Below, piece by piece: positions 24,612 through 33,280 of a DNA stretch of 64,000 nucleotides (position 1 is its first letter; every line of letters starts with the position of its first letter). The notes under the pieces are model-generated. The model had not been told where the DNA came from. It made no database searches and worked only from the letters and a program-made list of their open reading frames with translations. This stretch comes from Oscillospiraceae bacterium (GTDB lineage: Bacteria; Bacillota; Clostridia; Oscillospirales; Acutalibacteraceae). The stretch lies in contig SVOJ01000004.1 of assembly GCA_015066385.1 (NCBI GenBank), positions 122,925-186,924 on the forward strand, in the 5' to 3' direction. Position numbers and translations under genes: made by a program.

Positions 24612-27600
24612 ATGCCGCTGGATAAAAACATTAAAAAAGTTCTTGTGATCGGCTCGGGCCCGATCGTGATCGGTCAGGCTGCCGAATTCGACTATGCCGG
24701 TGCACAGGCTTGCCGTGTGCTCAAAAGCTTCGGTCTTGACGTTGTGCTCGTCAACTCCAACCCCGCCACCATCATGACCGACCAGGCACTTGCCGACGAA
24801 ATTTATCTGGAACCACTGACGGTGGAATCCGTCAAACGCATTATCCGCAAAGAAAAACCCGACTCCCTGCTTGCCGGTTTGGGCGGTCAGACAGGTCTGA
24901 CCCTCGCCATGCAGCTTTCAAAAGACGGCTTCCTTGAAAGAAACAATGTCCGTCTGCTGGGCACCGATGCTGCAGCCATTGACCGTGCGGAAGACAGACA
25001 GATGTTCAAAGACACCATGGATGCCTGCAACCAGCCGACCATTCCGTCCGACATTGCAAACACCGTGGAAGACTGTCTTACCGTTGCAGACAGAATCGGG
25101 TATCCCGTCATTGTCCGTCCCGCATTCACCCTCGGCGGCTCGGGCGGCGGTGTTGCCAACGATGCCGAAGAACTCAAGGTCATTGCACGCACGGGTCTTG
25201 ACATGTCCCCGATTACACAGGTTCTGATTGAAAAATACATTTTCGGTTGGAAAGAAATCGAATTTGAAACCATGCGTGATGCTCTCGGCAATGCCATTGC
25301 AATCTGCTCGATGGAAAATGTCGACCCCGTCGGTGTGCACACGGGTGACTCCATTGTTGTTGCCCCCGCTCTTTCCCTGACTCCGCAGGAATACACGATG
25401 CTGCACAACGCATCCATGGAGATCGTGCAGGCATTGGGCATCGTTGGCGGCTGCAACTGCCAGTTTGCACTCAACCCCAACAGCATGGAATATGCCGTTA
25501 TTGAGGTCAACCCCCGTGTTTCCCGTTCTTCTGCACTCGCATCCAAGGCAACGGGTTACCCGATTGCAAAAGTCACCACCAAACTCGCTCTGGGACTTAC
25601 CCTTGACGAAGTCATGAACGACATCACAGGCAAGACCTGTGCCTGCTTCGAACCCAGTGTTGACTATATCGTTATGAAATTCCCCAAGTGGCCGTTTGAC
25701 AAGTTCGGTTCCGCAAGCCGTAAGCTCGGCACGCAGATGAAGGCCACGGGTGAAGTCATGAGCATTGCTCCGAGCATCGAAATGGCACTCATGAAAGCCA
25801 TCCGCGGTGCCGAAATCAGTCTTGACACCCTCAACGCAAAGCCCAAGAGTGACCTTTCGCTTCGTGAAAGACTCGGTGCAATGGACGATATGCGTATTTT
25901 CACCATCTTTGAAGCCATCAAAGCAGGTGTTACGCTTGACGAAATTTTTGACATCACCCGCATTGACCGTCTGTTCCTCAACGCCATCAAGAATCTTGCC
26001 GATTATGAACTGGATATTGCCGCAAACGGTCTTGACGAAGACAGATATATGCAGGGCAAAAAATACGGTTATCCCGACACTGCCCTTGAACGCATCGCAG
26101 GTGTGGCCATTCCGTTCCACCGCAATGCCGTCTACAAAATGGTAGACACCTGTGCCGCTGAATTTGCCGCAGAAACCCCCTATTTCTACTCCACCATGGA
26201 CGACGACTGTGAAGCCAGAGCCTTCATTGACGATATCAAGCCGAAAATCATGGTTCTCGGTTCGGGTCCCATCCGTATCGGTCAGGGTATTGAATTCGAC
26301 TATTCCTCGGTACACTGCGTATGGACACTCAAGGAAATGGGTTATGATGTTGTGATCGTCAACAATAACCCCGAAACCGTTTCCACCGACTACGACACCG
26401 CAGACCGTCTGTACTTTGAACCCCTGTGCCCCGAAGACATCATGAACATCATCGAAGTGGAAAAACCCGTCGGTGTTGTTGTTGCCTTCGGCGGACAGAC
26501 CGCTATCAAGCTGACCAAATTCCTTGACGACAAGGGCATCCGCATTCTCGGCACGTCTGCAAAGAGCATTGACACCGCCGAAGACCGCGATCAATTTGAT
26601 GCTCTGCTTGAAAAATTCAACATTCTTCGACCCTCCGGCCGTGGTATCATGACCATGGACGAAGCCCTTGAAGCCGCAAACGACCTCGGTTATCCCGTTC
26701 TGCTTCGTCCGAGTTACGTTATCGGCGGTCAGAACATGACCATTGCCCATTGCGACAACGATGTTATCAAATACATGAACATCATTCTGTCGGGCAAGAT
26801 CGAAAATCCCGTTTTAGTTGACAAATATCTGCCCGGTCAGGAACTCGAAGTTGACGTTATCTCCGACGGTAAGGATGTTCTCATCCCCGGCATCATGGAA
26901 CACATCGAACGTGCAGGTGTGCACTCCGGTGACTCCATTGCCGTGTATCCCCCGTTCAACCTCACCGACGTTATGAAACGCCGCATCATTGACTGTTCGA
27001 CAAAACTCGCACTGGAACTGGGTACAAAAGGTCTTGTCAACATTCAGTACCTTATCTATCACAACGATCTGTACGTTATCGAAGTCAACCCCAGAGCATC
27101 CCGTACCATTCCTTACATCAGCAAGGTTACGGGTGTTCCCATGGTTGATATTGCATCCAAGGTTATGACCGGTCAGCCGCTTGCCTCTCTCGGTTACGGC
27201 ACGGGTCTGTACAGTGTACCGCCCTACTACACCGTTAAGGTGCCCGTTTTCTCGTTTGAAAAGCTCAACGATGTCAACTCCATCCTCGGCCCCGAAATGA
27301 AGTCCACAGGTGAAGTATTAGGCATCGGCAAAAACCTCTCCGAAGCCCTGTTCAAGGGGCTGACGAGTGCAGGCTTCAAGATGAGAACCCTGTCCACCGA
27401 GCATCCCGCAGGCGTGTTCATTTCCGTCAGCGAGCATGACAACTACGAAGTGGTCGGCCTTGCCAAGAAGTTCTCGGATCTGGGTATGACCATCTATGCC
27501 ACCCCCGACACCGCCGATGCAATCGAAAGCCTCGGCACGGATGTTGTGAGAGTTCCCGTTATCGCGGATAGCGACGAAGTGTTCAAACTGCTTGAAGAAG

Positions 27601-28646
27601 AAAAGCTCGACTATATCATCTACACGGGGGCCATTTACGACTCCACCATCAACGATTATATCCGTCTGCACCGCAGAGCTGTTCAGCTTTCCATCACCTG
27701 CATCACCTCAATTGATACGGCAAATGCCCTTGCAGACATCATTGCAAGCCGTTACAACGAACAGAACACGGAACTGATTGACATTTGTCATCTTCGTAAG
27801 TCAAGAAGCACACTTCGTTTCACAAAAATGGAATGTGCGGGCAATGACTACATATATATTGATGACTACGATTCTTCCGTCACCTGTCCGGAATCGCTTG
27901 CCATCCAGCTTTGTGACCGCCACAGAGGTGTCGGCGGCGACGGCCTTGTTATTATTGAACCGTCCGACGTTGCTGACGTTGCCATGCGTTTATTCAACAC
28001 CGACGGCTCCAACGGCAGACTCGGCGGCAATGCACTGTTCTGTGTTGCGAAGTATCTGTATGACAGCGGCATTGTAACCAAGGACAGCTGCACCATTGAA
28101 ACCATCACCGGCATCAAGACCGTGGATATGCACATTTCCGACGGCAAAGTCAGTTCCGCATCCGTCAACCTCGGTCAGCCCCGCTTCCGTATGGAAGATA
28201 TTCCCTGCACCCTGCCCACAGAAACCGCCATTGACTATCCCGTCACCATGGGCGGTGAAGAATACAAGATCACCCTTGTTGACATGGGCAACCCGCACTG
28301 CGTGATCTTCTGCCCGCGCGTGGACGGCATTGATGTTCCCACTGTCGGCAGACAGTTTGAAAGAGCAAGCATTTTCCCCAAGCGCATCAACACCGAGTTT
28401 GTGCGTGTGGTCAACCCCTTCACGCTGAAAATGCGTGTGCATGAACGCGGCAACGGCGAAACCCTTGCTTGCGGTACGGGTGCATGTGCAGCAGTTGTTG
28501 CCGCTTGTGAACTCGGCTATTGCCAAAAGGGAACAGACATTGTTGTCAAACAGCCCGGCGGCGACTATACTATTCGCTATGACGATACCGGTGTCACCCT
28601 TGCAGGTTCGGCACGTCAGGTATTTGAAGGCATTACGGAGTATTGA
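24612..28646 (+). CDS. carB: Carbamoyl-phosphate synthetase large subunit fused to a DapF-like domain
   Basis: This 1344-residue protein is about 270 longer than usual CarB. Residues 1 to about 1057 are a full CarB: carboxyphosphate ATP-grasp half (GSGPIVIGQAAEFDY start, RPAFTLGGSGGG, EVNPRVSRSSALASK), oligomerisation domain, second ATP-grasp half (GSGPIRIGQGIEFDY, EVNPRASRT) and the MGS-like regulatory domain (about 936-1057). From about 1068 to the end it matches diaminopimelate epimerase: ECAGNDYIYID, GVGGDGLV, DGSNGRLGGNALFC, MGNPHCVIF, ERGNGETLACGTGACAA. The second catalytic Cys is kept (Cys1287), but the first (QCGNGxRC in normal DapF) is Gly1138, and the next motif residues also change (Ala-Leu-Phe for Gly-x-Arg). 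The domain may be a ligand sensor or a changed enzyme. GGAGGG overlaps the end of carA. The CarB part looks functional. Confidence 0.93.
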   Translation: MPLDKNIKKVLVIGSGPIVIGQAAEFDYAGAQACRVLKSFGLDVVLVNSNPATIMTDQALADEIYLEPLTVESVKRIIRKEKPDSLLAGLGGQTGLTLAMQLSKDGFLERNNVRLLGTDAAAIDRAEDRQMFKDTMDACNQPTIPSDIANTVEDCLTVADRIGYPVIVRPAFTLGGSGGGVANDAEELKVIARTGLDMSPITQVLIEKYIFGWKEIEFETMRDALGNAIAICSMENVDPVGVHTGDSIVVAPALSLTPQEYTMLHNASMEIVQALGIVGGCNCQFALNPNSMEYAVIEVNPRVSRSSALASKATGYPIAKVTTKLALGLTLDEVMNDITGKTCACFEPSVDYIVMKFPKWPFDKFGSASRKLGTQMKATGEVMSIAPSIEMALMKAIRGAEISLDTLNAKPKSDLSLRERLGAMDDMRIFTIFEAIKAGVTLDEIFDITRIDRLFLNAIKNLADYELDIAANGLDEDRYMQGKKYGYPDTALERIAGVAIPFHRNAVYKMVDTCAAEFAAETPYFYSTMDDDCEARAFIDDIKPKIMVLGSGPIRIGQGIEFDYSSVHCVWTLKEMGYDVVIVNNNPETVSTDYDTADRLYFEPLCPEDIMNIIEVEKPVGVVVAFGGQTAIKLTKFLDDKGIRILGTSAKSIDTAEDRDQFDALLEKFNILRPSGRGIMTMDEALEAANDLGYPVLLRPSYVIGGQNMTIAHCDNDVIKYMNIILSGKIENPVLVDKYLPGQELEVDVISDGKDVLIPGIMEHIERAGVHSGDSIAVYPPFNLTDVMKRRIIDCSTKLALELGTKGLVNIQYLIYHNDLYVIEVNPRASRTIPYISKVTGVPMVDIASKVMTGQPLASLGYGTGLYSVPPYYTVKVPVFSFEKLNDVNSILGPEMKSTGEVLGIGKNLSEALFKGLTSAGFKMRTLSTEHPAGVFISVSEHDNYEVVGLAKKFSDLGMTIYATPDTADAIESLGTDVVRVPVIADSDEVFKLLEEEKLDYIIYTGAIYDSTINDYIRLHRRAVQLSITCITSIDTANALADIIASRYNEQNTELIDICHLRKSRSTLRFTKMECAGNDYIYIDDYDSSVTCPESLAIQLCDRHRGVGGDGLVIIEPSDVADVAMRLFNTDGSNGRLGGNALFCVAKYLYDSGIVTKDSCTIETITGIKTVDMHISDGKVSSASVNLGQPRFRMEDIPCTLPTETAIDYPVTMGGEEYKITLVDMGNPHCVIFCPRVDGIDVPTVGRQFERASIFPKRINTEFVRVVNPFTLKMRVHERGNGETLACGTGACAAVVAACELGYCQKGTDIVVKQPGGDYTIRYDDTGVTLAGSARQVFEGITEY

Positions 28647-28651
28647 TAAGT

Positions 28652-29380
28652 ATGACGATTCGTCAGCGTTTTTCTGACTTTATTGAATCCTTGCAGGAGC
28701 CACGCCGAAAATTCGGTGTGGTCTGCTTCCTGCTTTCCTTTTTGTGTGCTGACTTTCTGTTTGCTGCCGTTTACTTTCTGTATGGCTTTTTTGCACTCAA
28801 AACCATAGGTCCCGCAGCAGAAATGGCGGCAGATATCACCGAAACTTACAAAATTTCGGTCTATGTTGACACCTCGGAATATCTGTACTGGAGCATTCCG
28901 TTCTTCGTGCTTGCCGTCGCAACAGGTGCGCTGTTGGCACATTATGTGATCAGCCACCGCTATCTGCGCCACCGTGCAAGAAAGCCCGTCCGCGCAAAGG
29001 AACGCATCCGTGCACAGGAGGATGCCGTGGTTGCCGTCCGCGTTAAAGCGGTCAACCCCGACAAGGCAAAGCAGGAGGATCTGCACAACAAGCCGCCTGC
29101 ATGGCTTTTAGACCCCTTGGCAGTGGTCAACGAACCGAAAAAGCAGCCGGTCGCAGAGCCTGTCAGAAAGGAAGAACAGCCGCAACCCCAACAGCCGTAT
29201 CAGCCGTTTACCTATGCGGATTTTGTGAATCCTGCCCGACCGGTCAGTACACCGCACAACACCGTGCAAAGACCCAAAAAAAGGGATGCGGATATTCCGT
29301 ATGCAGGCTCATTGCAATATGTCCCGCGCACGGATAAAAAGAAAAAGAACGAATCCCCCTATTCTCCCGACAGATATTGA
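28652..29380 (+). CDS. Two-helix membrane protein with a long proline/glutamine-rich cytoplasmic tail
   Basis: This 242-residue protein has two clear transmembrane helices (about residues 22-50 and 82-105) separated by an acidic outside loop. A strongly basic stretch (RYLRHRARKPVRAKERIR) implies that the long C-terminal region is cytoplasmic, and a Pro/Gln-rich disordered tail follows. I do not recognise a family. The ATG at 28652 is preferred over an overlapping TTG at 28643 because CGGAG lies 11 bp upstream of the ATG and only 2 bp from the TTG. It sits 5 bp after the carB stop and overlaps the following gene by one base, so it belongs to the carAB operon. A bitopic-like shape with a disordered tail suggests a scaffold. 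Confidence 0.7.
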   Translation: MTIRQRFSDFIESLQEPRRKFGVVCFLLSFLCADFLFAAVYFLYGFFALKTIGPAAEMAADITETYKISVYVDTSEYLYWSIPFFVLAVATGALLAHYVISHRYLRHRARKPVRAKERIRAQEDAVVAVRVKAVNPDKAKQEDLHNKPPAWLLDPLAVVNEPKKQPVAEPVRKEEQPQPQQPYQPFTYADFVNPARPVSTPHNTVQRPKKRDADIPYAGSLQYVPRTDKKKKNESPYSPDRY

Positions 29381-30237
29381 TGTATATGAAGCGAAAAAAT
29401 GTTTTTCTGCGCATGGTTGTCTGTATTTTTCTGCTCACGGCAGTGCTTGTGAGTGCATGGACACTGTGGGCTGACAATGCAGTAAAAGAAACATTTTATA
29501 CCGTCGAAAGCGACCGTTTGCCGTCTGCCTTCGGCGGCTTTCGCATTGCCCATGTGACTGATCTGCACAATGATACCCTGGGTGATGACAATGCCGCACT
29601 GCTTGCACAGCTGCAGAGGGCACAACCCGATATCATAGCCGTGACGGGGGATCTCATCGACTGCCGCGTACCGAACATGCAGATCGCGCTCGCGTTCATG
29701 CAAAAAGCCGTGCAGATCGCGCCCGTTTATTATGTGACGGGCAACCATGAAGCGGCACTGTATGCCGAATATCCGTCCTTTGAAAAACAGCTCATACAGG
29801 TAGGCGTGACGGTGCTCAACAACGAGGCAGTGACACTCACCAAAAACGGACAGACGATCACTTTGCTGGGTCTTGCCGACCCGAACGCAACAACCATGGA
29901 CAGCAATGACAGAATATCCCTGATGCAGACATACACAGCACAGGGCTTTACGGTTGTACTGTCGCACCGTCCCGAGATTTTCGATGAATACTGCACCGCG
30001 CAGGCAGACCTTGTGCTGACGGGTCATGCACACGGCGGTCAGATCCGCATTCCGTTTATCGGCGGCATCTATGCACCCGGACAGGGACTTCTGCCCGAAT
30101 ACGATGCAGGTGTGTTCACACGGGGAAACACCGTGATGTACATCAGCCGCGGCATCGGCAACAGCCTGTTCCCCATCCGCTTCAACAACCGACCGGAACT
30201 GCCCGTAATTACATTACAGACAACTGCAATCGGGTAA
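29380..30237 (+). CDS. Membrane-anchored calcineurin-like metallophosphoesterase (YkuE/YaeI type)
   Basis: This 285-residue protein has an N-terminal membrane anchor (about residues 8-28) and a metallophosphoesterase domain with all metal motifs in order: VTDLHN, GDLID, GNHEA, LSHRPE and GHAHGGQIRIP. The GHAHGGQ form and a trailing RGIGNS motif are typical of the YkuE/YaeI subgroup of extracytoplasmic phosphodiesterases that act on lipid or UDP-sugar substrates; the substrate here is unknown. The start ATG (29380) overlaps the preceding stop by one base, indicating translational coupling; a second ATG two codons on is possible. It ends inside a terminator, so it closes the carAB operon. Confidence 0.88.
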   Translation: MYMKRKNVFLRMVVCIFLLTAVLVSAWTLWADNAVKETFYTVESDRLPSAFGGFRIAHVTDLHNDTLGDDNAALLAQLQRAQPDIIAVTGDLIDCRVPNMQIALAFMQKAVQIAPVYYVTGNHEAALYAEYPSFEKQLIQVGVTVLNNEAVTLTKNGQTITLLGLADPNATTMDSNDRISLMQTYTAQGFTVVLSHRPEIFDEYCTAQADLVLTGHAHGGQIRIPFIGGIYAPGQGLLPEYDAGVFTRGNTVMYISRGIGNSLFPIRFNNRPELPVITLQTTAIG

Positions 30238-30260
30238 CAGCTTTGGCTGTTACCTTTTTC
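30233..30260 (+). terminator. Terminator of the carAB operon
   Basis: A perfect 9-bp stem GGTAACAGC (30233-30241) / GCTGTTACC (30246-30254) with loop TTTG is followed by TTTTTC. The stem contains the stop codon of the phosphoesterase. Confidence 0.92.
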
Positions 30261-30353
30261 ATTTTTCTCCGGTTGGTAAATTACGGTTTATCGGGCTGTT
30301 TGTTCCATTTTTTTGTTTACAAAATTTTCATCATATTTTCAATTTGTTCATAA

Positions 30354-30382
30354 TTGACAAGTTCCCCCAAGTATGTTACAAT
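30354..30382 (+). promoter_or_regulatory. Promoter of the dockerin-protein gene
   Basis: TTGACA (30354-30359), 17-bp spacer, TACAAT (30377-30382), 50 bp before the start codon. Confidence 0.75.
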
Positions 30383-30431
30383 AAAACACAGTTCCACACC
30401 TGCAACAATTGTTGACAAAAGAGGTTTTTAT

Positions 30432-31979
30432 ATGAAAAAAGCACTCCTATCTTCTTTTCTGATTTTCTCATTGCTTGCATCCTTCCTTCTGCCTGTTCAT
30501 GCCGAAGATTACGACCTGCTGATGGGTGACATTGATAATACTGCAACCCTGACTGCGGGAGATGCCAGATTGGCTCTGCGTACTTCCGTCGGGCTTGAAA
30601 CACTCAGCAAAGAACAATCTGTCCTCGCTGATGTGGATTTTGACGGTTCGATTACCGCAGGCGATGCAAGACTTATACTGCGCGCTTCGGTAGGGCTCGA
30701 AAGTATCAATAATTTCTACCATACCCATACCATGAAGGATGCATCCGCACCGGGGTCTTGTCTGGAAGCAACCATCATTGCCGAACAGTGTGAGGAATGC
30801 GGCATGACAAATCTGATTGACGTCATTCCCGCGGCAGGCCACAACTGGAACGATTATATCCGACTGGGCAACATCCATTCCAGGGATTGCAAAATCTGCA
30901 AAACCGTAGAATCCGGGCAGTGCGAATTGGTTGAAACCGTCAACCGTCCCGCCACATGCACAGAAGACGGACTGATTGAACGCGCCTGCGTGTGCGGTCT
31001 GAAAGAGCAGGAAATCACCAAAGGCGGACACAATTACGGTGCATGGAAAAAATCCGCTGACGGTACTTTCACAAGCACCTGCTCTGGGTGCAATGACAAA
31101 AAAACTGCCACGCAATCGGATATTCTCAACTGGTTCAACAACAATGTCAACCGCCTGAAAACAGAGGAAAATGACGACAGGGCTGTTACGGCACTGCGCT
31201 ATACTGATACAAAAAATATTTCCTCCGACTTCAGCGCCGGTATCAAACTGGTTCTCGGTCTTGAATCATTGCTGAAAGAATCTCTTGATTACGAGTCTTG
31301 CAAATACAGCGCCCCAACCGAAAACCGCTCCGTTACAGACGATCTGTTCCCGGCCATGACAAAACCTTACGTCAGCGACCTGACACCTGCTGACATCAAG
31401 AGTCTTAACATCAGCCTTGGTCAGACGGTCAATGTGCTGAATGACTTTCCGCAGACCTTTGATGTAATCAGAACCGTTAACGGTGAAGAGGTAACCACCA
31501 CATACGACATTTCCGATTACAAAAACACGCAAGTCGTCACGGATGCCATCAAAATCAGCATACAGATCAACGATGAATCGGCAACCGCCACGGGGCAGAT
31601 GATCGGCAGCAGCAATATTTATACCTACACCTCAGGCGGCAGAACCGTCGCAGGGACGGATGAAGATCCGCTTGTAATGAGCCGCTTTTACGGCTTGTCG
31701 CTGCCGAATCTGTGCGATCAGTTTCCGCAGAAAGATTCTACAAGCGGTTCAGATATGACCATTGATTGCCCGAGCGCTTCGTCCGCCGGTTCGGCAGATT
31801 GGTATTTTGACAGTGAAACCCTTGAACCCATTGCCTGCATTTACAAACTCAATTTCAATATATTGCAGCAAGTGGAACTCGACTCTGTTCTCATCAACGG
31901 TAACTTTAATCTGACCACCGACATTGACTACACATATATTTTCCTGTTCAACGATTACTACCCCTGCATGGAAAATTAA
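30432..31979 (+). CDS. Secreted protein with an N-terminal type I dockerin-like module
   Basis: This 515-residue protein has a signal peptide (residues 1 to about 25, ending VHA-ED). Directly after it come two EF-hand-like dockerin repeats: GDIDNTATLTAGDARLALR and ADVDFDGSITAGDARLILR. Next is a Cys-rich region with paired CxxC and GH motifs (about 105-230), the same style as the module near the C-terminus of the giant repeat protein. The remaining 280 residues are a beta-rich domain I do not recognise. Dockerins bind cohesins to assemble surface complexes; no cohesin is present in this window. Dockerins are more often C-terminal, so the N-terminal position is less usual. The ATG at 30432 has AAGAGG upstream. 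It is monocistronic, between its own promoter and terminator. Confidence 0.8.
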   Translation: MKKALLSSFLIFSLLASFLLPVHAEDYDLLMGDIDNTATLTAGDARLALRTSVGLETLSKEQSVLADVDFDGSITAGDARLILRASVGLESINNFYHTHTMKDASAPGSCLEATIIAEQCEECGMTNLIDVIPAAGHNWNDYIRLGNIHSRDCKICKTVESGQCELVETVNRPATCTEDGLIERACVCGLKEQEITKGGHNYGAWKKSADGTFTSTCSGCNDKKTATQSDILNWFNNNVNRLKTEENDDRAVTALRYTDTKNISSDFSAGIKLVLGLESLLKESLDYESCKYSAPTENRSVTDDLFPAMTKPYVSDLTPADIKSLNISLGQTVNVLNDFPQTFDVIRTVNGEEVTTTYDISDYKNTQVVTDAIKISIQINDESATATGQMIGSSNIYTYTSGGRTVAGTDEDPLVMSRFYGLSLPNLCDQFPQKDSTSGSDMTIDCPSASSAGSADWYFDSETLEPIACIYKLNFNILQQVELDSVLINGNFNLTTDIDYTYIFLFNDYYPCMEN

Positions 31980-31993
31980 ACATTAAAATAAAA

Positions 31994-32035
31994 GAATGCA
32001 AGGTTTTACCCGAAAACCCTTGCATTCTTTTTTTT
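31994..32035 (+). terminator. Terminator of the dockerin-protein gene
   Basis: GAATGCAAGG (31994-32003) pairs with CCTTGCATTC (32018-32027), with a TTTT/AAAA extension, followed by TTTTTTTT. Its 3' arm overlaps the -35 box of the next promoter. Confidence 0.92.
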
Positions 32036-32048
32036 GAAAGTGTATAAT
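32020..32048 (+). promoter_or_regulatory. Promoter of the 56-residue peptide gene
   Basis: TTGCAT (32020-32025), 17-bp spacer, TATAAT (32043-32048), starting inside the preceding terminator. Confidence 0.65.
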
Positions 32049-32082
32049 AAAAATGTAAAAATATGAGAAGGAGGACACAGTA

Positions 32083-32253
32083 ATGCTTGATAACATTCTT
32101 GGCGGTCTCACCAACGAAAACAGCGAATCCAGTGCAACCGGTTCCGAAAACATTTTCAGCGGTCTTACCGCAGCATTTCAGGGCATCATCGACCTGATCA
32201 TGGGCATCATCAACACCATCCGCAGCATGATCGAAAACATCATCGGCGGCTAA
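32083..32253 (+). CDS. Small amphipathic peptide, 56 residues, Gly-Gly end
   Basis: The peptide begins MLDNILGGLTNENSES and continues through a Ser/Thr/Asn-rich spacer to a long Ile/Leu/Met-rich amphipathic helix (about residues 29-54) ending ENIIGG. It has a strong ribosome site (AGGAGG, 6 bp from ATG) and its own promoter. There is no signal peptide, Cys or standard leader. The helix pattern (hydrophobic every 3-4 residues) is similar in kind to the C-terminal tails of the giant repeat protein and the LCAT-like hydrolase in this window. It could be a membrane-active or surface-associating peptide. Function unknown. Confidence 0.7.
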   Translation: MLDNILGGLTNENSESSATGSENIFSGLTAAFQGIIDLIMGIINTIRSMIENIIGG

Positions 32254-32348
32254 AAACATAAAAAAGGATTGCCCAAGGTAGTTTCCAATAAGACAGTGTG
32301 AGAACATTACTGCAATAGGCCCGTTGCAGAACAGGGGTCGACAAAAAT

Positions 32349-32381
32349 GGCGATACTTGGTTTTCTGAACCAGGTATCGCC
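32349..32381. terminator. Bidirectional terminator-like hairpin between convergent genes
   Basis: GGCGATACTTGGTT (32349-32362) pairs with AACCAGGTATCGCC (32368-32381), 14 bp with one wobble and a 5-base loop. T-rich sequence lies on both sides (TTTCGTTATT forward, ATTTTTG reverse). It lies between the 56-residue peptide gene and the lipoprotein gene. Confidence 0.75.
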
Positions 32382-32386
32382 TTTCG

Positions 32387-32965
32387 TTATTGATAGATAC
32401 TCACATTGTCGATAATGGTTATGGGCAGAATTAAAAATTCTTCACCATAGTATTTGTTTTCGCAAATCTCAAGTTCAAATGAAACTGTTTCTATAACATC
32501 AATTCCATATGCTTCCAAATCATCGATATCAATCACATAATTGTAATTCGGACCTACAAGATACACACTATTTGCAGGCAGATGAATTGCGGTGTTTCCT
32601 AACCCAATGCCACTACGATTGATTAAGCAATCACCAAAAGAAATATACAAGTCTTTATCGGTATTGTTTTCAAAATATAATGATATTTGCAATGCCGTTT
32701 CTTTACTATGGAGAATGCCACGGTATTCAATCAGCAGTCCCTTATCATCATACACTATGACTTCACCTTTAGTGGCATCTACGGAACCCATAGATTCACT
32801 CGTTTCTTCAGTTGCTTTTGATGTTGTTATATCTTTTACTTCTGCATCGTCTGGCATAGTTTGGTTGGAAATAGTTGCATCGGTTGCATTTGAACAAGCA
32901 GCAAAAGAGCAAAGAAGAAATACAAATAAGCAGATGACAACAAGATGCTTCAATACCTGTTTCAT
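32387..32965 (-). CDS. Lipoprotein of unknown function
   Basis: This 192-residue protein has a lipoprotein signal peptide with lipobox F-A-A-C at about residues 21-24, then an acidic Ser/Thr-rich linker and a beta-rich domain of about 120 residues containing ISLYFENNTDKDLYISF. The latter recalls DUF4352/DUF5067-like immunoglobulin-fold lipoprotein domains, but I cannot assign it firmly. Like the GNAT gene, it is much AT-richer than its neighbours, a sign of possible transfer. The ATG at 32965 has only a weak AAGGG upstream; its promoter is at 32993-33021. Confidence 0.75.
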   Translation of the reverse strand: MKQVLKHLVVICLFVFLLCSFAACSNATDATISNQTMPDDAEVKDITTSKATEETSESMGSVDATKGEVIVYDDKGLLIEYRGILHSKETALQISLYFENNTDKDLYISFGDCLINRSGIGLGNTAIHLPANSVYLVGPNYNYVIDIDDLEAYGIDVIETVSFELEICENKYYGEEFLILPITIIDNVSIYQ

Positions 32966-32992
32966 TATATCAACCCTTTTCTTTTATTTTAC

Positions 32993-33021
32993 AGTATAAT
33001 TCTTTATTTAGTAAAAGTCAA
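32993..33021 (-). promoter_or_regulatory. Promoter of the AT-rich lipoprotein gene
   Basis: TTGACT (33021-33016) and TATACT (32998-32993) on the reverse strand with 17-bp spacing. Confidence 0.65.
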
Positions 33022-33097
33022 TCTATAGTTTTTCTTCCTTCTTATTTAGGCATATCATTTTTTAACGGAAAAGATATTACCATTTGAAGTTTTTGTA

Positions 33098-33240
33098 GGA
33101 CAAGATTCTACCATGGATCCAAATTTTAACACTTGTCCATTTTGTCCTCATGGAATCTTGTTGGGGAGTACCTTCCCCAAACCCTACTATTATGAAAATC
33201 GGGGAGCTGCATAACCTAAATCTTGCTGTTCCCCGATTTT
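33098..33240. repeat. Cluster of nested inverted repeats without a gene
   Basis: Four inverted repeats crowd into 143 bp: GGACAAG (33098-33104)/CTTGTCC (33132-33138); ACAAGATTC (33100-33108)/GAATCTTGT (33153-33161); TTGGGGA (33161-33167)/TCCCCAA (33174-33180); and AAAATCGGGGA (33195-33205)/TCCCCGATTTT (33230-33240). The first two share bases and so exclude each other. I see no ORF. The last stem may be a terminator. The first three look like an ended mobile element, an origin-of-transfer relic or a structured RNA. Confidence 0.55.
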
Positions 33241-33280
33241 TGCTGCGCTAAATGCAACAGCACCTCTGTTTTTTATTGTT

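Noticed and set aside
24918..26750. 610-codon reverse frame inside carB
   Set aside because: Antisense shadow of a strongly conserved CarB sequence; composition rich in Cys, His, Gly and Phe with no domain or ribosome site.
27800..28646. CarB-DapF fusion as two genes with a missed stop
   Set aside because: The frame runs without stop through the linker (near residues 1055-1068) and there is no ribosome site or good start codon at the expected DapF start.
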